Shown here piece by piece: positions 22,187 to 37,412 of a stretch of DNA of 64,000 bases. Position 1 is the stretch's first letter. Each line of letters begins with the position of its first letter. The notes beneath the pieces were generated by a model, which saw only the letters and a program-made list of their open reading frames with translations, searched no databases and was not told where the DNA came from. Position numbers and translations under genes: made by a program. The stretch lies in contig NZ_JQNI01000002.1 in assembly GCF_000745175.1 (NCBI RefSeq), positions 2,208,001 through 2,272,000 of the forward strand, given 5' to 3'. The stretch is from Deinococcus sp. YIM 77859 (GTDB taxonomy: Bacteria > Deinococcota > Deinococci > Deinococcales > Deinococcaceae).

Positions 22187-22203
22187 GCAGGCGCCCCGTC
22201 CTC

Positions 22204-22248
22204 GCAAGCGTCCCGCTCCTGGCAGGAATCCAGGAGCGGGACGCTTGC
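22204..22248 (+). terminator. 19-bp perfect hairpin after amtB
   Basis: Positions 22204-22222 and 22230-22248 are perfect inverted copies of 19 bp with a 7-nt loop. No T-run follows, so it may act with Rho, as an mRNA-end stabiliser, or as a bidirectional barrier before the V-ATPase operon. Confidence 0.6.
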
Positions 22249-22310
22249 CCTCCCGAGCATGAATGAAGCGTGTGTTAGGATGCTGCACGAGTCTGACGCA
22301 TACCAACAAA

Positions 22311-22342
<32 letters not shown>

Positions 22343-22386
22343 AGAAGATCCCTCGCCCGCATGGACGGGGCTTTTCCTACGGGTGC

Positions 22387-24803
<2,417 letters not shown>

Positions 24804-24821
24804 CTTCAAGGAGTGTTCCCC

Positions 24822-25689
<868 letters not shown>

Positions 25690-25698
25690 GGTAAGGAG

Positions 25699-26674
<976 letters not shown>

Positions 26675-26678
<4 letters not shown>

Positions 26679-27022
26679 CGCAGGGCAGCAACCAGATGCA
26701 GCGCGTTGTGATCCTCTCGGACGCCGAAACCGCGACGGGCTACCGCCTGGCGGGCGCCGAGGTGATCGAGGCCACTCCCGAGAATGCTGTGGCGGAACTT
26801 GAACGCATCATTCAGGAAAATCGCTACGGGCTTGTCGCGGTGGATACGGGTCTGATCCCTGACCCCGCCGCGGCGACGGCACGCGTCATGCGTGGCCGCG
26901 ACCTCCCCATTCTGCTGCCCATTCCCAGCCTGCGGGACGCCTTTGCCGCCGATACGGTGGATGCCAAGGCGTACATGGGCAAACTGGTGCGGGACACCAT
27001 CGGGTTTGACATCAAGCTTTAA
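26675..27022 (+). CDS. atpF: V-type ATPase subunit F (central shaft)
   Basis: The 115-residue subunit has a small alpha/beta domain (VVILSDAETATGYRLAGAEV, then YGLVAVDTGLI) like Thermus subunit F, which binds D in the rotor and modulates ATPase activity. The C-terminal KAYMGKLVRDTIGFDIKL helix is the D contact in homologues. It overlaps subunit C by 4 bp. An 82-bp spacer with a hairpin separates it from subunit A. Confidence 0.92.
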
Positions 27023-27029
27023 GGTGTTG

Positions 27030-27066
27030 GGGATTAGGTTTGGGGTGTTAGCACCGTCCTAATCCC
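27030..27066 (+). promoter_or_regulatory. Intra-operon hairpin between V-ATPase F and A genes
   Basis: GGGATTAGG (27030-27038) and CCTAATCCC (27058-27066) are perfect inverted copies; GGTG/CACC pair inside. The structure ends 38 bp before the subunit A start, upstream of its AAGGAG site, so it could set mRNA stability or the higher dose of A and B subunits. Confidence 0.45.
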
Positions 27067-27104
27067 TCCTGCCTCACCCCTTATCCCTCTCCCAAGGAGA
27101 TCAA

Positions 27105-30262
<3,158 letters not shown>

Positions 30263-30274
30263 CGGTCACTGGTG

Positions 30275-30311
30275 AGTGGGAAGTTGCCGGTTGCACCCGT
30301 CACTTCCCACT
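30275..30311 (+). promoter_or_regulatory. Intra-operon hairpin between V-ATPase B and D genes
   Basis: AGTGGGAAGT (30275-30284) and ACTTCCCACT (30302-30311) are perfect 10-bp inverted copies with a 17-nt loop, 28 bp before the subunit D start. It is the second intergenic hairpin of the operon. Confidence 0.45.
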
Positions 30312-30324
30312 TCCGCCACCGACC

Positions 30325-31007
<683 letters not shown>

Positions 31008-31022
31008 AAATAGATTCAAAAG

Positions 31023-31058
31023 AGCAGAAAACCGCCCCTTGTAGGGCGGTTTTCTGCT
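31023..31058. terminator. V-ATPase operon terminator (bidirectional)
   Basis: A perfect 15-bp stem (31023-31037 with 31044-31058) closes on a 6-nt loop. The stem has AAAA and TTTT within the arms, so it can work from either side, ending the V-ATPase operon and the minus-strand island genes that converge on it. Confidence 0.85.
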
Positions 31059-31109
31059 GTCAAATGTGTTCTGCTGGATTCTGCAACAAAATCGTTGGCG
31101 CTTGGAAAT

Positions 31110-31295
31110 TTACTTATTCATTTCCTTGAAATAAGTGATAAAAGCGAATGCCACCGAACCCGTAATTAGAATAGTAAAGAAGTCTCCCCAACCTCTTTCA
31201 AAAAGAACATAAATTGCATATGAGACGGAGATTAAGACCATCAACCATCTACTAATTTTCCGTACATCCAGCTGGGTCACAAGTGTCCCTTCCAT
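31110..31295 (-). CDS. Small two-helix membrane protein (module 3)
   Basis: A 61-residue protein from ATG 31295 with two hydrophobic stretches (SRWLMVLISVSYAIYVLF and FFTILITGSVAFAFITYF) and a lysine-ending tail. No family is recognised. It follows a remnant of the thioredoxin gene tail and a nine-codon stub (MKLLQFYS, stop) where the cysteine-rich gene of the other modules stands. The DNA is AT-rich compared with the core genes. By analogy with small membrane proteins next to secreted peptides it might be an immunity-type protein, but that is inference. Confidence 0.5.
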   Translation of the reverse strand: MEGTLVTQLDVRKISRWLMVLISVSYAIYVLFERGWGDFFTILITGSVAFAFITYFKEMNK

Positions 31296-31356
31296 TTCTA
31301 GGAGTAGAATTGCAATAATTTCATAACTCTCCCCTTGAGTTTGTCCACCCGGCCAT

Positions 31357-31416
31357 TTACTCCAACGGTAATGTGCCTGCTTGGAACGGATTGGCACGCT
31401 GGGCATCGAACCCCTC
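31357..31416 (-). pseudogene. Remnant of the thioredoxin gene 3' end (module 3)
   Basis: The minus strand reads GFDAQRANPFQAGTLPLE then TAA, nearly identical to the last residues of the tandem-thioredoxin protein (34405-33524). The homology also covers the following 20-30 bp up to the ribosome site (to about 31327). Upstream of it the sequence changes to an unrelated GC-rich block. Confidence 0.75.
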
Positions 31417-31440
31417 TCGAGGGGTCGAAAGGCAGATCAA

Positions 31441-31665
31441 GACAGGAGAGGTCAGCTCCTGTAGGGTGTTTTCTGCGATCTAAGTAGCTGCCGGGTGATG
31501 ACAGGGGCATCACCCCGAGCGGAGTGAGAAGGCAAAAAGTAGCTGGTGGTGGAGGTGAAGCGCCTCTCGGTGCCCTTCCTGGGAAGGGCGTCACCGCAGC
31601 CACCAGCGACTTAGCCTCTGTCCCCTCCTCGCTGGGCACTGCCCGCTCGAACCCCGTCGCCTCGC
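31441..31665. repeat. GC-rich block of nested hairpins inside the AT-rich island
   Basis: No gene is convincing here. The block has GGGTGATG/CATCACCC (31493-31515), GCCCTTCC/GGAAGGGC (31572-31589, 2-nt loop) and GCTGGTGG/CCACCAGC arms around them. Its base composition is that of the core genome, unlike its surroundings, so it looks like a structured repeat element inserted between modules 2 and 3. Confidence 0.4.
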
Positions 31666-31667
31666 CG

Positions 31668-31853
31668 TTAATTTTTGTTCGATCTGTTCTTAATATAGTG
31701 TATAGCTGCACTCGCTATACGGTATATTGCTGTAAAAATTCCTATATAAGCTATAAGCGACATAAGGACATCATCATTAGATAGAGATGATTTTAGTAGC
31801 CCTGCTAGGAATATTAGGAACAAAACCGGCACTACTAGATTCATGGCTTTCAT
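31668..31853 (-). CDS. Small two-helix membrane protein (module 2)
   Basis: A 61-residue protein (MKAMNLVVPVLFLIFLAGLL at the N-terminus) with two hydrophobic segments and a basic tail (HYIKNRSNKN). It begins 9 bp after the stop of the module-2 cysteine-rich gene and lacks a clear ribosome site, suggesting translational coupling to it. It shows no obvious sequence identity to the other small membrane proteins of the island, only the same size, topology and place. Confidence 0.5.
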   Translation of the reverse strand: MKAMNLVVPVLFLIFLAGLLKSSLSNDDVLMSLIAYIGIFTAIYRIASAAIHYIKNRSNKN

Positions 31854-31862
31854 AACAGAATG

Positions 31863-32279
31863 CTATCGACAGTATGTCACGCATTCCTGACCCGAATTTT
31901 TGCAAAGAAGTTCACTGCTGTAGGCCAGACATACCCATCCCCACCCCGTACATGCTCCTGTAAGTGTCTGAGTGGCAAGGCACACCAGGGCAGTAGCAGT
32001 ACATGGTCCCTGAATGGCTGTACATACCGGTGCCTTGTCACGACATACAGTAACATGTGTACATCTGCACGACCCTCCCCCCGAGCCATCGCTATAACAA
32101 GGGATGGTGCCTTCTGAACTCTCTGTATCTGGACTGCCCTCCTGTTGTTCGGGCAACCTGCCTCAGACGCCATTCTCCTGCTTTGTGTCATTCCATGAAG
32201 AGGCCTTTGCGTTATTCAGTGCTGGCGATAGAGAGAAGATGAGGGAGGCCGTCATTAGTAACCATCTACCTAAGTACGT
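31863..32279 (-). pseudogene. Cysteine-rich exported peptide gene, copy B (start lost, one in-frame TGA)
   Basis: The frame of 138 codons is open except for TGA at 32163-32165 (codon 39). Aligned with copy A, the ATG has become ACG (32279) and the TGA replaces a TGG: copy A reads QESGVW, copy B QENGV-stop. A signal-peptide-like segment precedes ASSWNDTKQENGV. After the TGA, 12 cysteines follow with spacing C-9-C-1-C-5-C-6-C-6-C-6-C-9-C-6-C-8-C-6-C-3-C. This nearly equals copy A, so the downstream part was a real protein. Either a decayed gene or one needing unusual start and stop decoding; decay is more likely. Confidence 0.65.
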
Positions 32280-32311
32280 AACTCCTCCTTTGAGTATGGC
32301 TATCCAGCCAT

Positions 32312-32480
32312 TCACTCCAACGGTAGTTTCCCTGCCTGGAGCGGATTGGCGCGCTGAACGTCGAACCCCTCGCCGCGCCATCTCATCGTTCCTGTGCTGC
32401 CCACCAGAATTTGAGTAGGTGTTGCCTGAGTATGGTAGATGTTTGAGCTTGGCGATGTTGATTTTGTCTGCTCCTGACTA
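32312..32480 (-). pseudogene. Remnant of the thioredoxin gene 3' end (module 2)
   Basis: The minus strand reads TPTQILVGSTGTMRWRGEGF, then DVQRANPLQAGKLPLE and TGA, homologous to the C-terminus of the 293-residue tandem-thioredoxin protein. Further upstream DKINIAKLKHL continues the match (DKTDVSIGVKL) in another frame with a small deletion, after which homology ends near 32480. About 55 codons of the ancestral gene remain. A CTCAAAGGAGG ribosome site follows, before copy B. Confidence 0.75.
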
Positions 32481-32504
32481 GCCTATTCGTTCTTGAAAAA
32501 TGAA

Positions 32505-32777
32505 TTACTCAGCTGGGAAACCCAAACTAAGATACCCGCTGATAAAAAAGATTATGAATAATCCAAGTACTGTCCATCCTACTATACCTAGTCTTCGGAT
32601 CAATACAAAACTTGCACAGGTCAGGCAAATTATATGAAACACTCCGTGATAGAAGCCGTTCTTTGTAGAGAGATATACAGGTGCATTTTCTGCCAGGCTG
32701 CATAGACCGACGACTCCTAAAATAAGCACGACTATCTGGGAGCGTTTTAAGGAGCTTAAGGGCATTTTGTTGAGCAT
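32505..32777 (-). CDS. Small three-helix membrane protein (module 1, second)
   Basis: A 90-residue protein (start at ATG 32777 after AGGTGG; an upstream ATG at 32810 is possible) with three hydrophobic segments: SQIVVLILGVVGLCSLA, FHIICLTCASFVLIRRL and VGWTVLGLFIIFFISGYLSL. No family is recognised. It follows the 84-residue membrane protein by 34 bp on the same strand. AT-rich codon use marks it as part of the acquired island. Confidence 0.55.
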   Translation of the reverse strand: MLNKMPLSSLKRSQIVVLILGVVGLCSLAENAPVYLSTKNGFYHGVFHIICLTCASFVLIRRLGIVGWTVLGLFIIFFISGYLSLGFPAE

Positions 32778-32811
32778 CTTCTTACCACCTGTAGGGGTTC
32801 TCATGACCATC

Positions 32812-33066
32812 TTAAATCAATCTTGTTAGATATGGTATTAAGGATATTAGAATGCCGGTAAGGTAAGCTGACAAGTAAAACGGCTCCTTCCCAAAGAACC
32901 TTCTCAGGGAAGTTGCAAGTAGTATTGCTAAAGATAGTGTGCCTAAAATGGGAGAAATATTTTGTGAATAGAGAAGGAGCTCGGTTGCATAGTAGGAAAT
33001 TAGGGTAAAGAGAGTAATGCTGAGTGATAAAAACAGAGCCTTCTTTAAGGGCATTTCCATGTACAT
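32812..33066 (-). CDS. Small three-helix membrane protein (module 1, first)
   Basis: An 84-residue protein starting MYMEMPLKKALFLSLSITLF with about three hydrophobic segments, the last ILISLIPYLTRLI. GGAGG lies six bases before ATG 33066. Its start lies inside the last 22 bases of the cysteine-rich copy A, so the two genes overlap and are translationally linked. This tight overlap supports translation reaching the end of copy A, or did so until recently. No homologue is recognised; an immunity or export role is an inference from placement. Confidence 0.6.
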   Translation of the reverse strand: MYMEMPLKKALFLSLSITLFTLISYYATELLLYSQNISPILGTLSLAILLATSLRRFFGKEPFYLSAYLTGILISLIPYLTRLI

Positions 33067-33491
33067 TTCGTAACCTCCGTTACGGCATTCGTACAATTGT
33101 ACACCAATCCTGCGACGCAGGTCATGGCGCCCACTAAACAAACGGAGGCACCTTGCGGCGTCTTGCCCCACACTGAGCAGACCCATTCACGAGTTGCACA
33201 GGCAGCCACTGTCCATGCACAAACAGGACTATACTGTTTCTCTGTTCAACAGTATTGGACTTTATTACTACATCCACAGTACGCGGGCGCCCCTGTTCCT
33301 GGATCAATGCACTCCTGAGAAGTAGTACTTACACTGTCTGCGCCGTCGTTACTTTTTTGATCTGACTGATCTTGAGTCAGGCTTGCCCACACTCCCGATT
33401 CCTGTGCAACATCATCCCAAGAACTCGCTGATGAACTTCCCACACCCATCAACATAGCTGCGAGTAGTCCTGCTCTCCCAATCCCTTTCAT
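33045..33491 (-). CDS. Cysteine-rich exported peptide, copy A (one in-frame TGA at codon 82)
   Basis: From ATG 33491, preceded by AAAGGAGAG, the product begins with a signal peptide (MKGIGRAGLLAAMLMGVGSS) and a hydrophilic leader (SSWDDVAQESGVWASLTQDQ). TGA at 33246-33248 ends an 81-residue product with four cysteines, but the same frame stays open to TAA at 33045 and adds eight cysteines, at codons 91, 98, 105, 118, 125, 133, 143 and 147. The 12-Cys spacing (10, 1, 6, 9, 6, 6, 12, 6, 7, 9, 3) matches copy B. The pattern recalls cysteine-rich bacteriocins such as halocin C8. Whether the TGA is read through or is a fresh mutation (copy B has Arg there) is open. Confidence 0.65.
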
Positions 33492-33523
33492 GGTCTCTCC
33501 TTTGAGTTTGTCCACCCGGCCAT

Positions 33524-34405
33524 TTACTCCAACGGTAGTTTCCCTGCCTGGAACGGATTGGCGCGCTGGACATCGAAGCCCTCGCCGCGCCATTTGATCG
33601 TCCCGGCGCTGTTGACCAAGATCTGGGTAGGCGTGCCCTGGGCGCGGTAGGCGCTAGCGAGCTTTACCCCTATGCTCACGTCGGTCTTGTCCTCTACAAT
33701 GCGAACATTTTTTGAAGCCCCCGCAAACTGCTTCCTCACCGCGTCCAGTTCGCCCGGCGCCACAATCCACACTGCCACCTTCGGATTCTCCCGCGCGTAC
33801 TTCAGCAGGTGCGGCAGTTGGTCCGTGCAAAAGCGGCAACTGGCCGAGTGGAAGATCACCAGATGATTCCGGCTGCTCGCCCAGTTCACACCGGGCAGGG
33901 CCGGGGCCGGGCTGCCCACGCCGCCGGGCACCGTTAACCTCGGCACGGGCTTTCCGGCCAGCAGTGCCGTGCCCAGTTCCCGTGTCTCGGCGTTGGTCAG
34001 CGTGCCCTCGTAAAAGCCCTCAACAGTCCCAGCAGCGTTGACATACATCACCGCCGGAAGAGTTTTTAGTCCAAGGGCCTGAATGCTCTTGCCCGCTGTA
34101 TCCGCGTAGACGGTGGGCTTGAGGGCGAACCCAGCGAGGTACTCGCGCAGGGCGGCGCTGTTCTGCTCGGTGACCAGCGTGATCTGGAGCTTGGGGTTGC
34201 TCTTCTGGAGGGCCGAGAGTGCGCCCAGTTGTAAGCTGCACGCGGCGCAGTCGGGCTGGGCGAACACAGAGACCGTGGGTCTTCCATTGTGGGGGAGGGA
34301 AGTAGCCTTGACCGATTTGTTTAACCAGTCCAGGCGGGGCGTGCCGCTGAGGGCGAGAGCCGAGCTACTGACGAGCCATGCGCCCAGAAGCACAAGTTTC
34401 TGCAT
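33524..34405 (-). CDS. Exported tandem-thioredoxin protein with two CxxC sites
   Basis: The 293-residue protein has a signal peptide (MQKLVLLGAWLVSSSALALS) and two thioredoxin-like domains in series: the first with VFAQPDCAACSLQ (Cys53, Cys56) and the cis-proline segment TLPAVMYVNAAG, the second with IFHSASCRFCTDQ (Cys190, Cys193) and GTPTQILVNSAG. It should act outside the cytoplasmic membrane in making or reshuffling disulfides. Directly downstream lie 12-cysteine exported peptide genes, the likely clients. Its last codons plus the following ribosome site are duplicated at 32312 and 31357. TAAGCT (34412-34417) ends six bases before the ATG, so it has its own leaderless promoter. Confidence 0.85.
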   Translation of the reverse strand: MQKLVLLGAWLVSSSALALSGTPRLDWLNKSVKATSLPHNGRPTVSVFAQPDCAACSLQLGALSALQKSNPKLQITLVTEQNSAALREYLAGFALKPTVYADTAGKSIQALGLKTLPAVMYVNAAGTVEGFYEGTLTNAETRELGTALLAGKPVPRLTVPGGVGSPAPALPGVNWASSRNHLVIFHSASCRFCTDQLPHLLKYARENPKVAVWIVAPGELDAVRKQFAGASKNVRIVEDKTDVSIGVKLASAYRAQGTPTQILVNSAGTIKWRGEGFDVQRANPFQAGKLPLE

Positions 34406-34443
34406 GACCGCAGCTTAGGGAGAGACCGACTTGGGCCGCATCC

Positions 34444-34917
34444 TCAGCCCTGGGGAGGACTCGTCGTTAGTTGTCTAGATAAGGGGGAAGACGGGTAGCC
34501 CCAGTAGAGATCCCTGGCCGCGTGACGGCTGTTCACGCCCAGTTTGGCGAGCACTGCACTGACCTGGGTGTGGACCGTGCTGGTTTTGGTGCCGATCCTG
34601 CTGGCGATCTCGGCGTTGCTGAGGCCGAAGGCGATCATCCGCAGGGCGCGGCGTTCGCAGGGGGTCAGCGGTAAGTACGCCAGTGCTGGCCCCAGGTAGA
34701 AGAACTTGCCTTGCTGCAAGTCCAGACGCTCAAGGATGGCGTGAACGTGGCGGGGATCAAGGGCCTCCTGAACGAGGAGGCCCAAGGGGCTGCGTTCCAG
34801 CACGTCCCAGAGGTAGGGCAGCCCCCGGGTACGCGTCAGAACGACCTGTCCCGCGAGGTCCAGGTGCAGAACCTTTCCCGGCGGATCGTCAAGCACGATG
34901 GGGGGGAGGGGCTGCAT
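34444..34917 (-). CDS. LuxR-type HTH transcriptional regulator
   Basis: The 157-residue protein has a C-terminal LuxR/FixJ helix-turn-helix: LTPCERRALRMIAFGLSNAE followed by IASRIGTKTSTVHTQVSAVL and AKLGVNSRHAARD. The N-terminal 85 residues show no receiver-type phosphorylation site and no known ligand domain. TACCAT (34924-34929) ends six bases before the ATG. It is 38 bp upstream of the tandem-thioredoxin gene on the same strand and is the obvious candidate regulator of the cysteine-rich peptide island, by position only. Confidence 0.8.
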   Translation of the reverse strand: MQPLPPIVLDDPPGKVLHLDLAGQVVLTRTRGLPYLWDVLERSPLGLLVQEALDPRHVHAILERLDLQQGKFFYLGPALAYLPLTPCERRALRMIAFGLSNAEIASRIGTKTSTVHTQVSAVLAKLGVNSRHAARDLYWGYPSSPLSRQLTTSPPQG

Positions 34918-34971
34918 GGGGCGATGGTACTTGTTCAGGTGTGACGGCGTGGACCAATGTGCCCACCGGCT

Positions 34972-35538
34972 TCATCCCAGGTTCTGAAGAGCTGTGTTCA
35001 AATTCACCCGTGCCCGCTCCTCCAACTCCGCGAACTCTGGCGTGGTGAAGATGCGCTCTCGGTTGAGGAAGCCCTGGAGAACCCGCGCCCGCCTGACTCG
35101 GTACGCCTCCTCTGGGACGAAGGCGTATTCCTGGCGGATGGCCGCGTCATAGGCGGCGAAGGCCTCGGGATTCGCGCCCAGAATGCTGAGGTCGGCGTCC
35201 ACGAGCAGCGCCTCGCCCCGTGTCGCCGGAGGAGCCGCGTGACGGGTGGCGAGAATGAGGGCCCGGACCTCCCCCTCCAGTTCGGGCTGAATGCCCTGCC
35301 CACGCAGCCACGCCCCGAACACCTCCGCGCTGCGTTCCTCGTTGTCCAGCCTCTGCGGGTCGTACACGAGGTCGTGACCCCAGGCAGCGAGGGTGAGCGC
35401 TGGAGTAAGGACCTGGCGCGAGCGAAGGGCGCTCAGCACCGCCTCGATGTGGGCCGCTGTGTGGTATACGCGGTAGGCCTGCGTGTAGAAGGGGCGCGCG
35501 AATGCTTCGGCACGGGCAAGAAGGGCTGCGTCAGGCAT
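34972..35538 (-). CDS. HD-domain phosphohydrolase-like protein
   Basis: The 188-residue protein has the HD-superfamily metal ligands: [17 protein letters not shown] (His) and [20 protein letters not shown] (the HD pair), then DADLSILGA. It resembles the predicted metal-dependent HD hydrolases of unknown substrate. It overlaps the gpsA stop by 8 bp, so it is the last gene of a methyltransferase-gpsA-HD operon. Substrate unknown; a nucleotide is possible. Confidence 0.85.
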   Translation of the reverse strand: MPDAALLARAEAFARPFYTQAYRVYHTAAHIEAVLSALRSRQVLTPALTLAAWGHDLVYDPQRLDNEERSAEVFGAWLRGQGIQPELEGEVRALILATRHAAPPATRGEALLVDADLSILGANPEAFAAYDAAIRQEYAFVPEEAYRVRRARVLQGFLNRERIFTTPEFAELEERARVNLNTALQNLG

Positions 35539-36502
35539 CGAGTTCTGCCTTGGCGTCCCGTTCCATCAGGCTGGCGATCCCCTCCTCGGGTGTCCACTCG
35601 CCGCTTGCGACCCGTGCCACCGCTCGCACGATAGGGAGGTCATGGCCGTGGGCGGTGGCCCAGGCATCAAGGAGGCCCGCCGTTCGCAGGCCCTCCACCA
35701 CTTTCCCGCCCTGGGCCGGGTTCTGGCCCCGCGCGATGGCCTCGCCCGCCGCGCGGTTGCGGCTGTGGCGGCTGGTGGCGGTGGCCACCAGATCACCCAG
35801 GCCACTCAGGCCGTAGACCGTGTCCTCATGCGCGCCCTGCGAGACGAGGTAACGGCGCATTTCGCGCAGGCCCCGGGTCATCAGCGACGCTTTCGCGTTG
35901 TCCCCCAGATGTAGGCCGTCCACCATGCCTGCCGCGAGGGCGATCACGTTCTTCAGCACGCCGCCCAGTTCTACTCCGACCTCGTCCCCGCTGGTGTAGA
36001 CCCGTAGGGTGGGGGAGAGAAGGGCTGCCTGGACCCCCCGCGCCAGGGCCGCGTCCGCACTCGCGACGACCGTCGCGGCGGGCAGGCCTCGCCCGATCTC
36101 CTCGGCGTGGTTGGGGCCACTCAGAATGGCAATCCGAGTAAAGCCCAATGCCCGCGCCAGGTCGGTGAGCCGCCCCCCGTCCGGCGCGAGGCCCTTGGCG
36201 CACAGCACCACGCCCAGCGTGCGCGGCAGCTGGGCGAGCAGGTCCGGTACGCCCACACTGGGCACCACGACCAGGGCGAAGTCCGCTCCCATCACTGCCT
36301 CCCTCAGCGTTGACGTCACCTTGACGCCGCTCGGCAATTCCACGCCGGGCAGGTACTCGCGGTTTTCACGCTCGCGGGCGAGCTGGGCGGCAAAGTCGGC
36401 GCGGCGGGCCCACAGCGTCGCCTGCTGGCCAGCTCGCACCGCCGCCACAGCCAAGGCAGTTCCCCATCCGCCCGCACCCAGGACGGGAACATTCAGGCCC
36501 AT
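35531..36502 (-). CDS. gpsA: Glycerol-3-phosphate dehydrogenase [NAD(P)+]
   Basis: The 323-residue enzyme reduces dihydroxyacetone phosphate to sn-glycerol-3-phosphate for phospholipids. The NAD-binding motif [20 protein letters not shown] is at the N-terminus; [25 protein letters not shown] and the active-site block [20 protein letters not shown] with its lysine are present. I chose ATG 36502; another ATG lies four codons upstream. It overlaps the upstream methyltransferase gene by about 10 bp. Confidence 0.95.
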   Translation of the reverse strand: MGLNVPVLGAGGWGTALAVAAVRAGQQATLWARRADFAAQLARERENREYLPGVELPSGVKVTSTLREAVMGADFALVVVPSVGVPDLLAQLPRTLGVVLCAKGLAPDGGRLTDLARALGFTRIAILSGPNHAEEIGRGLPAATVVASADAALARGVQAALLSPTLRVYTSGDEVGVELGGVLKNVIALAAGMVDGLHLGDNAKASLMTRGLREMRRYLVSQGAHEDTVYGLSGLGDLVATATSRHSRNRAAGEAIARGQNPAQGGKVVEGLRTAGLLDAWATAHGHDLPIVRAVARVASGEWTPEEGIASLMERDAKAELDA

Positions 36503-37248
36503 GCGAACACCCATACCCGCGGTGTATTCGCCGACGGCGGCGCGTAATCCGGGTACTCCACGATCTCCCAGCGCGCAAAGCCCGCCGCCGCCAGCAAGGG
36601 TTCCAGGTCCGCCGGGTCGTAGCCGCGCTCACGGTGTTCCTCGGTAAACTCTTCCCAGCCACCGGCTCGGTCCTCCACTCGGCAAAACGCCTGGACCACC
36701 CCGACCTCCGCGGCCGCGTCGTAGTGGTGAGACCAGTGGTAGTGCACCTCGCGTCCGTCTGGTGTCCTGGCCAGGCCCTCGATGGCGTTCCCCTCCCACA
36801 GCTCCCGCACACCCAGACGGGTGTTGAGGTCGCAGGCCAGCAGTCCGCCAGGTCGCAGGTGTGCCCGTGCTTGCCTCAGTGCCGCGCCAAGCTCTGCGGG
36901 AGTCAACAGATTGTTGAGGCTGTCAAAGACGCAGGTGACCAGGTCGAATGTCTCGGCGAGCGCAAAGGTTCGCAGGTCCCCTATGCTCAGGGTAACGCTC
37001 GCTGGCAGGCGTTCCCGCGCCACCGCTACCATCTCGGGGCTGGCGTCTACGCCGTGCACCCGCAGGCCCGCCCGCAGCAGCTCCCGGGTAAAGCCCCCCG
37101 TACCGCAGGCGAGATCAAGAGCGGTGCTCGCCTCCAGCCCTCCATCCCGGCTGTAGGTCAGCACGAAGTCCGCCCAGTGCTCGTACTCCACGTCCGCCAT
37201 AATCGCGTCATAAACGGCAGCGAGGGCAGTGAAAGGCGGCCTTTGCAT
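36493..37248 (-). CDS. SAM-dependent methyltransferase
   Basis: The 251-residue protein is a class I methyltransferase: [20 protein letters not shown] is the SAM-binding motif I, followed by [19 protein letters not shown] and [20 protein letters not shown]. The substrate cannot be told. ATG 37248 is chosen because TATAGT (37256-37261) ends seven bases upstream; the GTG at 37257 would overlap that box. It heads the operon with gpsA and the HD gene. Confidence 0.88.
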   Translation of the reverse strand: MQRPPFTALAAVYDAIMADVEYEHWADFVLTYSRDGGLEASTALDLACGTGGFTRELLRAGLRVHGVDASPEMVAVARERLPASVTLSIGDLRTFALAETFDLVTCVFDSLNNLLTPAELGAALRQARAHLRPGGLLACDLNTRLGVRELWEGNAIEGLARTPDGREVHYHWSHHYDAAAEVGVVQAFCRVEDRAGGWEEFTEEHRERGYDPADLEPLLAAAGFARWEIVEYPDYAPPSANTPRVWVFAWA

Positions 37249-37412
37249 AGCGGTCACTATAGCCCTGTGTCTCCTCCCCTAAAGGCTCCATCAGGTTTGC
37301 TCGGGCACGGTGCTCCTCCATGAGGACGGCATGAGTTCAGCGGGAAAGGATGCCCCGTAGCGTCCCCTCCCCCTGGCCGGTACGGTGAACATGCTCTGTA
37401 AGGAGGTTCTCC

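Noticed and set aside
31640..31680. tRNA-like T-loop (GGGGTTCGAGC) on the minus strand of the GC-rich block
   Set aside because: No acceptor stem, anticodon arm or D-arm can be built around it.
32163..33248. Selenocysteine at the in-frame TGA codons of the 12-Cys genes
   Set aside because: No convincing SECIS-like hairpin was seen just after either TGA, and the aligned residues in the paralogue are Trp and Arg, not Cys.
33045..33491. MauA-type (tryptophan tryptophylquinone) small subunit as identity of the 12-Cys protein
   Set aside because: Number of cysteines and a thioredoxin neighbour are similar, but the cysteine spacing as I recall it for MauA does not fit and no mau genes are present.
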